Part shown: in pieces, positions 36,408 to 47,859 of the stretch
How positions within the stretch are numbered: the first letter of the stretch is position 1
Layout: each line of letters starts with the position of its first letter
NCBI GenBank assembly: GCA_003254905.1
Contig: QANU01040394.1
Span: forward strand, 107,490 to 171,489
DNA length: 64,000 bases
Reading direction: 5' to 3'
DNA from: Nissolia schottii
Taxonomy: Eukaryota; Streptophyta; Magnoliopsida; Fabales; Fabaceae
Notes under the pieces: generated by a model
Told to the model about the DNA's origin: nothing
The model's database searches: none
What the model saw: only the letters and a program-made list of their open reading frames with translations
Translations under genes and position numbers: made by a program

Positions 36408-36842
36408 TCCACTGCAAGGGAAGAAAAGAAACCACATGTTGAGTGGTGGTTGATTGCATTTAGCAGCAGTTTGAAACTATTGCAAAAATGTTTACCAATC
36501 GTTGTAAAACAATTTTGTGGCGATTTGGAGTGACAGCTGGTAGAACCATCACTATCAACCAATTTGCAACAGTTTTAAAGTTGCAAAAACTTTACTTGTA
36601 GCAACATTTTATAAGCATTGTCTCAATCACCGCTAAGCTTCCATTTATCAACAATTAATAAGCACTACCCCAGACCCACTAAGGTAACATTTAAAATATC
36701 ACATCATAGGAGAAAGAAGGGACTTCAATTCCAAAGAAAACCAAAACCCCTTGAGAATCCCAAACATGTCGTTGAGACAAGTCAAACCTTCTTGGGGTTG
36801 GGGCGTCATAGAGAGAGAGCTCAGGGAAGGAGAGCATTGTGA
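36408..36842. repeat. CACTA-end-like repeat, copy 2
   Basis: This closely follows copy 1 (34531-34917) from CCACTGCAAGGGAAG through GAGTGACAGCTGGTAGAACC to CTTGAGAATCCCAAACATG, with small deletions. It lies between MGNS genes 1 and 2 and has no coding capacity of its own. Confidence 0.6.
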
Positions 36843-38000
36843 GCATTTTATGAACTATACCTTTTTCATCACATAACTCATTATAAATAATTGGTGAATA
36901 TAAATAAAATAGAAAAACAAATAAAATATCTTTATACCATTAAAGCAATTCAATTATTACTTTTGTGCGATGCTTTAGGGATGCAATATTGTTTTATTGT
37001 TTAATGGTGTCTTCAAGACCTATTGAATCAAAATGAGTTTCTCAATCTCAAACTTTCTCACTCACTTAAATGATAGAGTTTTTGTGTTAATAACGTGTTA
37101 TAAATAATAAAAAAGAGAAAAGAGCACAACAAATAGAGAATTCTATTATTGAGAGTCTCAGATATATGTGATACATGTTAGGTTGGGCTCCCTTCCTATG
37201 TGGAGAAAGGTCCAATATTTGCAAACCCACTAATCTCACTTAATAGTGGAGAGGGGTCTTTTTTAGGGTTAAGAGAGGGGGCTGAGAAAACAAGAGAGAA
37301 GATAGAAAGAAGGAGAAGAGAAGAGAAAAATGTTTTTTCCGTTTTTTGTCTGCACAGCAATTTTCGATTGGCCACCACAGCTTCGTTCACCGTTGGATCG
37401 GGCTGAAATTTTTACAGCAGGTTCGGAACTTGTGATACTTCAATCTGGACGGTCGGATCGTCGAGAAGTTGCCTGAGAAGTGAGAAATTGTCCACGCACA
37501 GTAACAGCGAGGTTGGGGTTTTCTGATTTCTTTTATTCTCTATTTCATCATTCTTGCCTTGTTCTATTGGCTGATTATTGAACACGATTTGTGCTGTGAT
37601 TGAGACTCTCTTGTACCCTTATTTTGATCATAGTGGAGCTTCATTGACTGACTTGTGCCCGTGGTTTTTACTTATCACATTGAGAAGGTTTTCCACGTTA
37701 AAAATTCCCGTGTCTTTCTGTTTGTGTGTTATTGTTATTGCCATTATTTGTTATTGCTCCTCATAGATTCTTGCAAGTTGGGGAAATTATTATCCGCTGC
37801 ATATAGCTCTGATTGAGTTGTCAAATTATTGTGTAGAATTTCCCGAGCACCAAAAATCTCTAAGATGAAATATATACCAGAAAAGATAAGATGACAAATT
37901 TTATCTAATCAAATGCTAACTGAATCAAATCTTAATTGAATCAGTATAAAGACATCCACCAAATATTTCATAAAAAGAAAAATCCCCAAGTTAGAAAAAA
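36843..38000. other. Gene-free segment with a GC-richer insertion-like patch
   Basis: No gene was recognised. From about 37195 to 37540 the sequence becomes purine- and GC-rich (GAGAAGAGAAGAG; GGTCGGATCGTCGAGAAG), and a U-rich stretch follows to 37800. This resembles an LTR-retroelement leader but lacks a visible primer site, LTR pair or coding region. Confidence 0.3.
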
Positions 38001-38016
38001 ATAAAAAATCCCCACA

Positions 38017-38905
38017 TCATTGTGTAGACAAAGTCATCTTCTTAATTAATACGTAAAAGTTATGGATTTCAACGTTACCACTATTATTGCCTGTAAACCA
38101 GCTTCTGTAATTGGTAAGAAGGCTTCCTGCACTTTGCCTGTGAGCATTCGAGGTGGGCGCAGAAACAGTGTCCATGTCACTGTCTTCACTGTCAGATCGG
38201 CAAGGGATCCGATCAGCAATAGAATCAGCACAATGAAGGTAAGCAGGCTTCCAAATCCCACTTGTACGGACTTTATCAAACATGTAAAACATTGCATGAA
38301 CGGGGTGCTGATGAGGGCCATCCACGTCAAAATTGAAACAACCATCCATCACTCTGATTCTTTTAACTGCCACAGAAAGACCTATGTCTCTTCCGTTCTT
38401 TGAATTAACATAATAATGTGTCACGGTCCCCTCGTAAGGCTTGTCAGCGCTACTCCTTTTATTCCACTCAGAAACCAAAAGACCCCTGCTTGCTCCACTT
38501 TCATAATGTTCAAAAAAGGTTTCCGTAACCCCACCCGATGCATTAGAAGTGAAATAAGTAGGCTCTTTGTCCAAATAAGAAAATGATGAACGGAGAGCTT
38601 TGGAGGATGTTACCTGGAAAAGACCTGCTTCTTCTTTGCACACACTAATACAATACAAATAAAAGGTTGGATCAGGACGGATTCTGATTTCGATGGACTC
38701 ATGGTCGATGCTTTCTAGTAATAAATAGTGGGCACAACTTGACTCGCCCACCTTGTACGACATTCCCCATCTCTGCAACCCTCCAATAATGTAACCCATT
38801 CTTTCGTCAAACTGAATGGCAGCAGCGTCTCCAAGTTGAACTTTGCAAGGACGATCTCCATCTCCCATGCCAACAACGAAGACCAGTGGGAGCACTGTTT
38901 CCCAT
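38017..38905 (-). CDS. MGNS-family protein 2, frameshifted just after the start
   Basis: The ancestral ATG (38905-38903) reads MGNSAPTGLR and then leaves frame because one T is inserted (CTTCGTTGTTGGC here, CTTCGTGTTGGC in copy 1). The rest is open for about 283 residues from the Met of GMGDGD at 38868 to the stop at 38017, so a shortened protein starting there is possible. The conserved blocks GGVTET, DKPYEGTVTHYY and VDGPHQHPVHAMFYMFD are present. The first Cys of the CPHC pair is lost (AYLHCAD). The ancestral stop is also lost, adding a short tail after NFY. It retains a TATA region at about 39070. Status lies between a functional variant and an early pseudogene. Confidence 0.55.
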
Positions 38906-39065
38906 TCTGTATGTATGACTGAATATATATGATATTGTTGAGACTAGAGAATAATTAACTATATGTATGCATCACTACTGCTTGCTGAAGAAATAATTAA
39001 GTGGAAAACTTTGTTTTATGTATATGCATGCATATATGGTTGGGTTGATATGGCAAAATCGGATC

Positions 39066-39082
39066 TGCAACGGTTATATATA
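39066..39082 (-). promoter_or_regulatory. Conserved TATA region of MGNS gene 2
   Basis: The - strand block CTATATATAACCGTTGCAG is nearly identical to that upstream of copies 1 and 3, about 165 bases before the ancestral start codon. Confidence 0.5.
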
Positions 39083-39299
39083 GCAGAGCAGGACTGAAAG
39101 TGAAGTAGCGTTATTCTTCCACAAAGCTTTATGTATATAATATGGCAGCAGCATCTTATTCCTCCACCACCATTTTTTGTTTGTCTCCACCCCCAATTTC
39201 AATTTCTTTAGTTATTTGGGAAGCGTTATTCTTCAGCAAGATTTATGCTGGCGGTGGCATCTAATTCCTCCAACTTTTTTTGCACTTTTTTTGGTCAAC

Positions 39300-40070
39300 A
39301 CTTTTCAATAGTTCCTTTTTTATTTAAGTGAATCACATCTAGTTGTATCGATGTACTAACCTTATTTGTTGCTTCTATAATTTGTATTTTTTCTAACTTC
39401 TTTTTTCTATGGATTTCTTTTTTTTGTCTTTGACTTAGTCATTCACATATCAATTTTTACATTTCAATCTTTTACTGAATAAAATTTTCTTAACTTATGT
39501 AAGATTATTTCTTGATCTCATAATGTGATCCATGTAATTAATAGTAATACTAACTCTAATAAAAGGGGATTAAGATGATGTCAATTAATCCTATAAAAAG
39601 TGATAGAGTTAATAAAGGATATTTTGGTAAAATTAACCCTCCTCCCTCCCTTAGATCATTGCAGCTCTTCACTTGGTAGCTGTGGCCATTGAACATGTTG
39701 GAACTCATCATGATGACAAAGCAAAGTGGAACACATCATGAGTGCACTACCAAGTGGAACCCATCAGATATGCACTACCCATATCCTTTGTGTTCCATTA
39801 CATATAAGCTGCTCCTAGTTTCCTTGGAAAGACATAACAGAAATATTCCTCAGCTTGAAGTTTTAAGCTTTGAGGTTAAAAGAAACAATAGGAAAATCTC
39901 TCCTCACCATCACGAGGAATTGAAAGGACATTAAGGAAGAGCGGGAAAAAGAATCAGAGATATTTTCAAGAATCGCGAAATGATTCCGGGTATGAGCTTT
40001 TATTCCTAATCTCAATTTACAGTGTGATAATCATAAATTTCAAAGATAAATAATATCTTATAACTTAATC
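39300..40070. other. Gene-free segment
   Basis: The first part repeats the flank seen at 36230-36410 and 44050-44200 (AGTGAATCACATCTAGTTGTAT, GTCTTTGACTTAGTCATTCA). The segment 39660-40010 is unique in the window, contains an unremarkable 81-codon frame (39689-39934) and resembles no family I know. Confidence 0.4.
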
Positions 40071-40560
40071 CACTACAAGAAAAAAAAAAAAAAACACATG
40101 TTGAGCGGTGGTTGATTGCATTTAGCAGCAATTTGAAACTATTGCAAAAACATTTACCAATGATTGGATTATGTCGTTGTAAAACTATTTTGTGACGATT
40201 TGGAGTGACAGCGGGTAGAACCACTATCAACCAATTTGCAACAGTTTTAAAGTTGTGCAAAAACTTTACTTATGGCAACATTTTATAAGCATTGTCTCAA
40301 TCACTGCTAAGCTTCCATTTATCAACAATTAAGAAGCACTACCCTAGACCCACTAAGGCAACATTTAAAATATCACATCGTAGGAGAAAGAAGGGACTTC
40401 AATTCCAAAGAAAACCAAAACCCATTGAGAATCCCAAACATGTCGTCGAGACAAGTCAAACCTTCTTGGGGGTGGCACATTAGAGATAGAGAGAGAGCTC
40501 AGGGAAGGAGAGTGTGGCATCGGGGTGGGAGAGCTCAGGCAAAGAGAGCATTGTGAGGGC
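40071..40560. repeat. CACTA-end-like repeat, copy 3
   Basis: The start CACTACAAGAAAAAAAA is a good CACTA terminus, which explains copies 1 and 2 whose start has drifted to CACTGCAAGGG. The body matches them to about 40445 and continues in a GAGAGAGCTCAGG repeat also seen after copy 2. No partner terminus was found, so it is a truncated end. Confidence 0.65.
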
Positions 40561-40775
40561 TGAAATTTCTGTTTTGTAATTTCTGTTTTATGTTTATGTT
40601 GCTGGTCTTTGGGTGCTAACCAGCAAGAAGGCTGAAATTTGTAGGAGGGTATATCTTGTGAGGATGTGCTACATATGGTATGCGTTAGTTTTAGCTAGAA
40701 CTAAACTGTTTGTTGGGCTCACTCTGCGCCCCGCCTTTCGGCGGTTTGAGCATTCTTCAATGATAAAAAAAAATG
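40561..40775 (+). mobile_element. Retroposon-like 3' tail
   Basis: GC-rich sequence ending CGCCTTTCGGCGGTTTGAGC, then a spacer and a run of nine A (40764-40772). It resembles the 3' end of a truncated non-LTR element. It is inserted against an Aux/IAA remnant. There is no coding evidence. Confidence 0.35.
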
Positions 40776-41235
40776 TATGTCTATTTGGGTAGCTCTCATG
40801 GAATTTTTGATTTTGATAAGCTGAGTGAAAGTATATTGATGGTTCAAAATTATAATCTCTCCGACGAAGACATGGATGGTGATTAGATATTATTAGATTA
40901 CTTGAAAAACAAGTAAATTATGAGCCATGTGATGCACATGTTACTTAAGTTAGTTAATTCAGTCAGTTAGTTAGAAATTAGTTAAAAAAGACTTAGTCCA
41001 ATCATGCCATCTTGCCATGGAAGCAAGTGCTTTTATGGTCTCAGGTATGATTTTCTCTACTTGTCACTTCAAATCAATTCATGTTGCAAGTGCATGGACT
41101 TTGGACGGTGGTGCTACATCACATGTTACATCATCTCTGAGTTTGTTTAAGACTCATTCCACCATACATAATTTACTTGTTCTTCAAGTAATCTAATAGA
41201 TATTCTAGTTGGTGATGGAGTAAGAGCATATTATG
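40776..41235 (+). pseudogene. Aux/IAA remnant B, split by a small element
   Basis: Exon 3-like sequence (40776-40891) contains GGTAGCTCTCATGGAATTTT and GATAAGCTGAGTGAAAGTAT, corresponding to the parent's SHGAS and DKLSES. Like remnant A it has TAG in place of the Trp codon in DGDWM. It resumes after the 306-base insertion at 41198 (AGATATTCTAGTTGGTGATG, the MLVGD region). It is shorter and more decayed than A and C. Confidence 0.75.
40892..41197. mobile_element. Small TIR element carrying a copia protease fragment
   Basis: The 31-base terminal inverted repeats (40892-40922; 41167-41197) differ at one position and start ATTAGATTACTTGAA. Target duplication is AGATATT (40885-40891 and 41198-41204), or 8 bases if the preceding T is counted. 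The + strand interior reads AWTLDGGATSHVTSSLSLF, the aspartic protease start of copia polyproteins. A DNA-type element with a retrotransposon fragment inside is unusual. Confidence 0.75.
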
Positions 41236-41559
41236 ATTTGATTTAGTTATTAGACCCGTATTTATGGCCCGCAAAATATTGATTTATTTTGGATGTTATT
41301 TTTATATTTGATTTTTTTATTGATTTTTATTGTACAAATAGTTCGTTTGAGATATATATTAAATTTTTAAAAAAGAGATTAAAAAAAACATTAGAGAGAT
41401 TTTTTTTTAATTGTAATTCGTAACTTTGAGGTAGTCAATTTAATTGTATTTACAGATAAAAAATTTTAGAGAGAAGAATTATTTAACTTTTAGAAGTAAT
41501 CCACTTAAATATAGAGTAGATTTGTTGTTCTAATTTTTTTTATTAAAAAAAAGATTAGA

Positions 41560-42565
41560 TTTTTTGTTTACATACACATGACAGAGGAGAGAGAAAAAAA
41601 GAAAAGAGGGGAGAGAACAAAGAACGAAGTGACATGTAGTATGTTTCTTTCTTGTCCTTACAAGTTTTTAAATCAATGGTTGGAACATCATCAAGATTGG
41701 CTGGCAGGTAGAAAAGCTTGGTTGGGGGTAGCTCCCCCCTCTGGCGGAACTCCTTATGTGGTTTATCTTGCAACAGCGTCTTAATACCAAGCAGAGACTT
41801 CACAAAATAGGATGCTTGCAGGGAGCGATATATCATGTACATTTTGTTCAGTGGTGGAAGAAGCTCTGCATCACCTCTTCTTCACTTGCCCAATATCTCA
41901 AATGGTTTGGTCGAGATGTGCCTCTTGGTGGAACTTGTCTTGGTGCCTTCCTAGAAACCCATTAGCCTTCTTTGAGGCCTGGATGGGAGAACTGGTGTTT
42001 GTTTAGCTTTGACAAGAAACTTTGGTCGCGCCTTCTGTTTGTGGTCTGCTGGTCGCTGTGGTGGGTTAGGAACCGCATGTTCTTTGACCATCTAAACCAA
42101 TTTGGGAAGAAGAAATCACCAACGTCAAATTGCGGTGGGATATTGGACTCGTGCTTGGAGCGAAAACCTGCCACACCCCCCTGTATCTTTCACCACCAAT
42201 CTAGGCCTGGTAAGACAATGGAAAGGATAAACTAGGTGGAATATGAATTGTTTGTCTTTTCTCCCCTTTGTTGCTGTTGCCGCTCCCGCATGCTGCCGCT
42301 GTTCTTTCCTCTGATCTTGATAGCTGCTGGTTTTTGGGCGTTGTGCTGGATGTTGCTTTCCCATAGTCACCCTTTGTTCCTCCTTTATTTTTATTTTAAT
42401 TTGATTTGTTTCTGCGAGAAATAGATGCCTATGACTTTGCTGCATTTCTAATGTTGTTTGTTTAGGCTAGTCCCGTTCATTCGGACCTTGTTTGACCAAA
42501 ATTGAATCTTGATTATGCATCACTTTTTGCCCATCCTTAAATGATTTGAGCTTTTTCAATCTATA
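41560..42565 (+). mobile_element. LINE (L1-type) 3' end remnant
   Basis: The + strand encodes, in broken frames, the Cys/His region found after the reverse transcriptase of plant LINEs: CTFCSVVEEALHHLFFTCPI, then SQMVWSRCASWW (about 41840-41930). A Trp-rich segment SLWWVRNRMFFDHLN follows (about 42050-42100). An untranslated tail ends in a run of A near 42565. The 5' part, including reverse transcriptase and endonuclease, is missing, as usual for truncated LINE insertions. Confidence 0.75.
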
Positions 42566-43136
42566 AAAAAAAATAGCATTGAAAAAGCTTTATCGCCATA
42601 GTGGACTAACTGAGCTTGAATCAAACTAGTTCAAGTCCAATGAGTTTTAGACATTGGTGATTTCAATAAAAAAAAGAATATAACCCTATAATTAAAAGGA
42701 AAAATAATATATTTGATCGAAAATGTATGTGGGAATATATTGAGAGTTTTAACCACTATTGAATTTATCCATTGCTTCTCTGATTTTCTTTTATTTTAAA
42801 ATCTCACCTATTGAAACACTAATTCGCACATTTCGTACAAAAGATTCTTCGAGCTATTTACCATCACCGTAATTAAAATGTCTAGTAAATAAAAGTAGTA
42901 CAATTTTAATTTTAGTCTAAAACTTTCGGTAAAACTGGTTGACATCCTCCCACATAAAAAAAAAAAGGAGGTTAGATAAACCTATTAATTTATTTATTAC
43001 TTGACTATGATAAAATTTCAAAAAAAAAAAGTCATAAACTTTATCGCGCAAATTGGGCCCTAAACAAGCTAGAAAATGTACACATTATGTTTTACTTTCT
43101 AATACATTACTATGAAACTTAAATGTACAAGCACCA

Positions 43137-43291
43137 GCAGATATAAGTGAATATATTTCGTAATTAAGTACATAATAGATCCCCAAGTTAAAAAGGGAAA
43201 AAAAAAAAAAAANCCAGCAGATATAAGTGAATATATTTCGTAATTAAGTACCCAATAGATCCCCAAGGTAAAAAGGAAAAGAAAAAAAAAA
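43137..43291. repeat. Direct repeat around an N, probable assembly seam
   Basis: CCAGCAGATATAAGTGAATATATTTCG... to the A-rich run is present twice (about 43135-43212 and 43214-43291) with a single N between and only a few differences. It may be a misjoined overlap rather than a biological duplication. The unit is the MGNS 3' flank. Confidence 0.6.
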
Positions 43292-43337
43292 CCCTACATT
43301 ATTGTGTAGACAAAGTCATCTTCTTAACTAATGCTTG

Positions 43338-43640
43338 GAACTTGGAAGTTATGGATTTCGACGTTACCAATATTATTGCCTATAAACCAACTTCTGAAAT
43401 TACTAAGCAGCCCTCCTGCACCTTGTCTGAGACCATTCGTGGTGGCCGCAATGTTCACCGTCACAGGAACATTGTTAGCTGCCACAGGAACATTCCTAGC
43501 CGCCACAGGAATATTGGTAGCCGCCACAGGAACATTGGTAGCAGCCACAGGAACATTGGTAGCAGCCACGGGGACATTCTCGACGTCACTGCACATACTA
43601 TACTTACAAATACTATAGGTAGGATTCCAAATCCCATTCT
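43338..43640 (-). pseudogene. MGNS-family copy 3, internal deletion with 21-bp repeat expansion
   Basis: Only the C-terminal part survives: GIWNPTYS, then a tail ending GGLLSNFRSWF...GNVEIHNF. The 5' flank with its TATA region (about 43733-43750) is joined directly to the GIW segment, so about two thirds of the coding region, including the start codon and the GPHQHPV block, is gone. Both break regions contain TCCCA, suggesting deletion between short matching sequences. The polar tail has grown by a 21-base tandem unit coding NVPVAAT, in five to six copies. No functional product is expected. Confidence 0.8.
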
Positions 43641-44208
43641 GTATGAATGAATAGATATATGATATTGTTGAGACTAAAGAATAACTAACTAGGAGTGTGT
43701 CACTAGTACTTGATGAAATAATTATATGGAGTTGCAACGGTTATATATAGCAGAGCAGAGCAGGAGTGAAAGTGAAGCAGCGTTATTCGTTCACAAAGCT
43801 TTATGTATATAATATGGCAGCAACATCTTATTCCTTCACCACCATTTCTTGTGTGTTTCCACACCGAATTTCAATTTCTTTAATTATTTGGGAAGCGTTA
43901 TTCTTCAGCAAGATTTATGGTGGCGGTGGCATCTAATTCCTCCAACATTTTTTGCATTTTTTTTTGGTCCACACCAAATTTATCTTTCTTTGATTAGCAT
44001 TTGTTTTGCATATATATAATGTTAGTATCCTGACCCTTTGAATAGTTCTTTTTTTAAGTGAATCACATCTAATTGTATGGATGTAATACAAACCTTATTT
44101 GTTCCTTCTATAATTTGTTTTTTTATTCTAACTTCTTTCTTCTATGGATTTTTCTTTTTTTGTCTTTGACTTAGTCATTCACATATCAATTTTTATAATT
44201 TGTCTCCC

Positions 44209-44701
44209 AAGTACACCTTACAACACATGAGCACTCAGCAATAGGCCTAGGGTTTTCTAATTTTTCCCACAATGATTTTAATTCGGTGAAAAACTCAGTC
44301 ACAAATAAGGCACCATGCTTTAGTGTATGAAGATCTTGTTGTAGCTTGGCGATTATGAGAAAACTGGCTTGTGAGAAACATTCCTTCAGATCGCGCCATA
44401 CACAAGCAACATCATCCATTGAATTTGCACTCTTCACTATTGCTGGTGAAATCGCGTTCATCAACCATTGGTGAACAAGGTTATTGCATCGTTCCTAGGC
44501 TCATGCAGAGGATAAAACTCCTCCGGCTTTTGAATTGTTCCACCAAGAAACTTGAACTTCTTTTTTGAGATTAACACTTGCCTCATTAATATATAGGATA
44601 CATTGACGGTGAAGGCTTAGATGCACCTTATAAGTATGATACGTGATGCGCCTTGTGGACGAGGGTGAAGTATTTGTATTTAGTTGCATTTTTAAAATGT
44701 G
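44209..44701 (-). mobile_element. Copia gag fragment, duplicate of 53113-53604
   Basis: On the - strand this encodes a gag_2/UBN2-type capsid piece (VKSANSMDDVACVWRDLKEC, FFTELKSLWEKLENPRP), then stops abruptly at 44209. It matches the copia gag at 53113-53604 almost base for base, including upstream sequence to 44701, where an N interrupts the assembly. The sequence shared by the two copies includes the same start of the GATGCACCTTAT element. Confidence 0.8.
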
Positions 44702-44702
44702 N

Positions 44703-44864
44703 CAAAGGAAGCTGAAAGTAAGCAGAGAGAAGCTTTGAATGAACTTCGCAGTTTGATTGATTATGCAATATGAGTACAATAGAGCTATAGGAAGAAAAGC
44801 TTATATACAAGGGAAAGTGAGTGCACAGTAGTAATTAGTCCTAGCTCTCTTAGTATAACCAATT
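44703..44864 (-). other. Possible copia LTR piece beside the CACTA element
   Basis: On the - strand it reads like the transcribed end of an LTR (TTGTATATAAGC, a TATA-like stretch, then CAATCAATCAAACTGC). It sits between the CACTA 5' end and the gag duplicate. No LTR partner was confirmed. Confidence 0.25.
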
Positions 44865-46676
44865 CACTACAAGAGAAATAGCATTTCTTGGAGGTTCAAT
44901 ATGTCATTTACCGGTGGTTATAACCGTCACTAAATGCAGTTCCCGCCACCTTTATTACTTGTGTAGCCAGTAACTTAGCGGCGGTTCTAAGGAACTGGCG
45001 TTTGGAATGTCTATTACATTTACCGGCAGTTTTGAACAGTCCCCATTGCTTGATTAAAAATGTTCCAGAAAGTTTTGCAGCGTTTTGAAACCGCCGCGAA
45101 ATGCACAGTTTAATTTTTTAAAAATAATCTCTCTAAAATTCTGATTTTAGATTTTTTTTTTCTGTTTTAGTTCATTATATTTACACACGTTTTTCAAATT
45201 ACTAACAAATAACACAAAACCCAAACATGGATCATGCAAGGTGTAATATTCAAAATTAATTAATTAATTAATTGCATGATTAAATGAATTCATAAAACAA
45301 AAATTACAAACTATGCAAATTTTAATTATCTTGCAACAAGATAGAAACTTGAGTTTCTCCATACTCTTAGCCTAAAAAATGAGTTCTATATTCTATTATT
45401 GAACTAAATTAAAAGCCTAATATTAATAACATGCTAATTAGTCTTCACTTCCATTATGATCAACTTCTTCGCTATTAGAAGACAGTCTTGCCTGCACCGA
45501 TGATTCCTAATTTACAATCTGAGATAAAAAGCAAAATAAAACATTATAACAATCCTTATTAATATTATAGAACAACGAACACGAAAATAACAAAAGGGAA
45601 ATTTATTATATAATTGAGGTAAGTGACTATATATCACCTGGGATCTCAATCTTCAAATACTATTAGACGAAAAAACAATATAATACCAAAAGGTTATATA
45701 GCTAAGAAGAAACAAGCATAGCTACCCCATCGTTGCTAATTCTTGCTAACATGTCTACTAAACAGGCAATGACTTACGATACATATAGAGTGGGGCACTA
45801 AACACATTCTCCATTTTCTCCTAACATATCTACTAAACAAGGAATGACTAAACCAGCACTGTTTTTTCCTCAGGCTCTTACATATAGAGTGGCGCACCAC
45901 ACCACATTAGATGACACCCTAAACTAGATTAATCACATTAACTCTATCTTTGGGACTAAGGATGGAATTCAACCATAAAAGAAAGAATCTACAATATGAT
46001 TTAAGAATTTCAATTTCAATTTCAATTTTAATTTCTCATCTGTTAGATTCTTATTTATGCATTCCTGCAAAATGTTATTATTGAACTAGAGATTTAGGCT
46101 CACATACAAAGAATGAGAAACAAATGGAAAAGAAGAACAATGAAGATAAAAACAAAAAAAGTACCAAGATGAAGGACACCAATGCCTAGTTCCTGGCATA
46201 ATCATTCACTAGTATTAATCATTGAATCTAGAATGACTAAGCATAAGCTGACCACCAAAGAGAAGCCAAGTACACTATTCTATCCCACAACCACAACAAA
46301 ATCTAAAGAAACTAAAACAATTTAATTAAATCTGGGAGAAAACCACTTTGCTGCTTTAATATATTCTTTTTGTATTTGATGACTTGTTAATGACTAAATT
46401 CCTATGTGATGAATAATCTGTTAATTTTCAGTAGCCTTGAAACTTAATAGGCTACGTGCATTATAAAGGAAATGGACTCAAGTAAAATGAAGCTATTTAC
46501 TAAGATAAAGAAAACGCGATATCAATAACAGAAATAAATTTGTAAGGTCAATAAAATTATAGGCATGATCAAAATAAAGAAAAAAACTATAGACATGGTA
46601 GTGTTGATTTAAATGCGTTTAATTGACGCATAGTACAACATGGATGGGTCTAATTATATATATGCACTATAACAAC

Positions 46677-47729
46677 CTCTTTCTGCTCCAAGCGTTTATT
46701 CAATTCATGCAACTCTCTATCCATACTATTTTGCAGAAGTGTGTGCTCCCACTCTTTGGTTACTTCTCCAATTTCCCTTGAGTCACCTGTTAAAATAGGC
46801 AACTTGTACCCCTGAATATTCCAGTTCTAGTAACACTTAAGTAGTAGCAGAGAAAGGGAAAGACACGGGACTATTTGGGCAAGTGCATGTTTATAAGTGA
46901 CATAAATAACACAGTAAATCCACATTGGATAATCATGTGCTATGACAGGTAAGCTCCTCCTTAGGCCATCAGTCTCCACAATGCATGCGCTACCATCCTG
47001 AAAAGCAATGTTTTAAAGCTGGCATGCATAACCCATCCAGCAAATAACAAGATGAGATGAAAGCCAATAGTATCTAAGAAAAACTTTGTTTGGGTAGGAC
47101 AACAATATCAGCAGAAAATAAGAAGCATATTTTTCACATTGTTCTACAACAGAGCATCTACTACAGTACTCATGAAGTTCGCGGCAGAGATCCTCACTAG
47201 CAGCTTCAAGCCAAGCAATCCTTTTCTTAAGGACCTACAAAATCAGTAGCAAGATTATTATTTTCACAAACCCTTTCAATGCAGGTAATTAATGAAAATA
47301 AAATTATATTAGTTAAGGGTAGGATACTTTTCTTTCAAATAACCAACACAATGATGAGTGTTGATTGGTTTCCAACCATGCAGCATAAATCTAAAACATT
47401 TATCCACTACCACAAACCTCTTATAAAAAATATATTTAAGTATCAATATGTCTGTCTATGAACACAAAGTTCTGCCTGCAAAAACTAGTTGTTGTCGCAT
47501 TTTTAACATCTCACTCGACATGGGGTCTCTATTGATCTAAAAAGGTAAAGAAAATTGAGAATCAACAACTAACATAATAGGTGATCTATATTTTGAAAAA
47601 TAAAAACTAGGGAACAAAAAATTATGCAGTTACTTACAACAGGGTTATTTTGGATATTATGTGCATGATTTGCGCACTTCAAAGTGTTAAGGGTTTCCTC
47701 CGCATTAATATCAGCAGGACTTATGCAGG
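46677..47729 (-). pseudogene. Captured kinesin-4 (FRA1/KIN-4A-like) fragment
   Basis: Intron-separated exons on the - strand match the end of the motor domain and the following coiled coil of FRA1-type kinesin-4, a microtubule motor active in cell-wall deposition. They are 47638-47729 (ACISPADINAEETLNTLK), about 47462-47536 (NRDPMSSEMLKMRQQL), about 47128-47234 (RIAWLEAASEDLCRELHEY), about 46915-46999 (DGSACIVETDGLRRSL) and 46677-46786 (EWEHTLLQNSMDRELHELNK). A 2-base deletion after RQQL shifts the frame, and conserved YANRARN reads CANHAHN. The ATP-binding P-loop part is not in the window. A true KIN-4A is over 1,000 residues, so this is a dead fragment. Confidence 0.85.
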
Positions 47730-47859
47730 CTGAAACGGAAATATCATTTTAATATATGAAGAGAAAACAAAAATTCAAAAACAGGAAGTTCAGTAATGAG
47801 AAATTTAAAATGAGAAATTTTATATCATGAGGTTTAGTAAACTTGATTCATGATCTCAC

